From Bacteroidales bacterium (lineage in GTDB: Bacteria > Bacteroidota > Bacteroidia > Bacteroidales > TTA-H9): a stretch of DNA of 59,497 nucleotides. The position numbers and the translations under genes were made by a program. The notes below the pieces were generated by a model. That model did no database searches, was not told the origin of the DNA, and saw nothing but the letters and a program-made list of their open reading frames with translations. Of this stretch, positions 58,972 through 59,497 are shown one piece after another; the stretch's first letter is position 1, and every line of letters begins with the position of its first letter. Location of the stretch: NCBI GenBank assembly GCA_028689615.1, contig JAQVCV010000024.1, positions 1-59,497 on the forward strand, in the 5' to 3' direction.

Positions 58972-59497
58972 TTTTATTTGGATTCCCGATTCAAAGATTC
59001 CTGATTCAAAGATTCTCAATTCAACATTCATCTGATAGCTATCGGGATGAATTCTTGAATCCTTGAATCTTTGAATCTTTGAATCTTTCTAAATTTCGCC
59101 CCTTCAGGGCTGCTTCGTGATGTGCAAGAGTTTATCACAACCTCCCCTTCCATTTCCGGGGATTGCTTCGGTCGTCGTGCCTCCTCCTTCGCAATGACGG
59201 CGCACCGAGAAAATAGGGGAGGTGGAGGGGGGCGGCTTCGCCGCCCCCCTCCACCTTAAAAAACGCCCGCCCCCCCGTCATTGCGAGCCCAGCGCGGCAA
59301 CCCCCTTCCAACGTTCACCTCATCCAAGTGCTGGCGTCATTGCGAGGGCTTGCCCGAAGCAACCTCCTCCCTGCGCTGGCCCTCTCCTAATTTTTGAATC
59401 CTCAAATCCTCAAATCCTCAAATCCTCAAATCCTCAAATCCTCAAATCCTCAAATCCTCAAATCCTCAAATCCTCAAATCCTCAAATCCTCAAATCC
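58972..59497. other. Repeat-rich noncoding end of the window
   Basis: 526 nt without a gene: GATTCAAAGATTC and TTGAATCTTTGAATC words (58980 to 59090), a GATAGCTATC palindrome (59033), CATTGCGAG-type pieces (59278 and 59338), and a CAAATCCTC 9-bp array from about 59397 to the edge. Confidence 0.8.
59397..59497. repeat. 9-bp tandem array (CAAATCCTC) running off the window
   Basis: At least eleven near-perfect copies of TCAAATCCT reach the end of the window, so the full length is unknown. It is related in period and words to the array at 13005. Confidence 0.9.

Overview
The window looks like a chromosomal segment of a Bacteroidota bacterium, most likely an environmental member of the Bacteroidales or a close relative. 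The evidence is consistent. Several transcription starts are preceded by the Bacteroidota -7 box TAnnTTTG, and in at least eight cases that box excludes the longest possible start codon. Two large secreted proteins carry type IX secretion (T9SS) C-terminal sorting domains, and a PorT-like T9SS protein is present. There is also a Bacteroidota-type OstA/LptA-like protein, a UpxY/NusG-like antiterminator at the head of a surface-polysaccharide locus, and abundant 9-bp-type intergenic repeats. No rRNA, tRNA, CRISPR array or integrase was recognised.

Left part (1 to about 12,999). A minus-strand group of secreted proteins opens the window: a partial gene, a 97-residue protein, and a 509-residue protein with a phage-tail-collar domain that shares its N-terminal module. 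It is followed by a degenerate receiver protein, a TPR/coiled-coil/LuxR-HTH membrane regulator, a Crp/Fnr regulator, an orphan APS kinase, a GNAT acetyltransferase, an exported C1-family (bleomycin hydrolase-like) peptidase, transaldolase, a GT22-like mannosyltransferase and an OstA-like protein. From about 13,000 to 14,004 lies a kilobase of noncoding DNA packed with repeats, including a composite element of about 430 bp whose second copy lies in inverted orientation at about 46.84 to 47.27 kb.

Middle part (14,005 to 34,376). This is mostly housekeeping and envelope: a class C acid phosphatase with mtgA, an iron alcohol dehydrogenase, the two T9SS cargo proteins (a BNR/PKD protein and an M14 carboxypeptidase), pyrE with a co-translated SRPBCC protein, a PepSY/lipoprotein pair, a split lysine-ketoglutarate reductase/saccharopine dehydrogenase pair, an operon hldE-ubiE-porT, a class I aminotransferase and ispF.

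Right part (34,441 to 58,971). One long, co-directional surface-polysaccharide locus fills this region. It starts with a consensus promoter and a leader of about 280 nt, then a winged-helix regulator and the UpxY-like antiterminator. A noncoding gap with a strong hairpin follows. Next come sugar-modifying genes: an RmlC-like cupin, two FdtA-like ketoisomerases, a WecD-like GNAT, an FdtB-like aminotransferase and a hexapeptide acyltransferase. They are followed by a Wzx flippase, glycosyltransferases, a Wzy-like protein, a CapA-like protein, an asparagine-synthase-like protein, two ATP-grasp ligases, a phosphatidylserine-decarboxylase-like protein, a DUF354 protein, a second GNAT, two NodB-type deacetylase-like proteins and a terminal, atypical sugar transferase. 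Many of these genes overlap by 1 to 26 nt, which implies translational coupling. An unrelated DUF4143-type ATPase with its own promoter sits inside the locus, bracketed by two matching repeat arrays. No nucleotide-sugar pathway (rmlA/rmlB) is visible in the window, so precursors must be made elsewhere.

The best candidates for something new are the combination of amide- and amine-forming enzymes in the glycan locus (asparagine-synthase-like, two ATP-grasps, PSD-like decarboxylase), the composite inverted repeat that also sits inside that locus, and the hairpin element just downstream of upxY.
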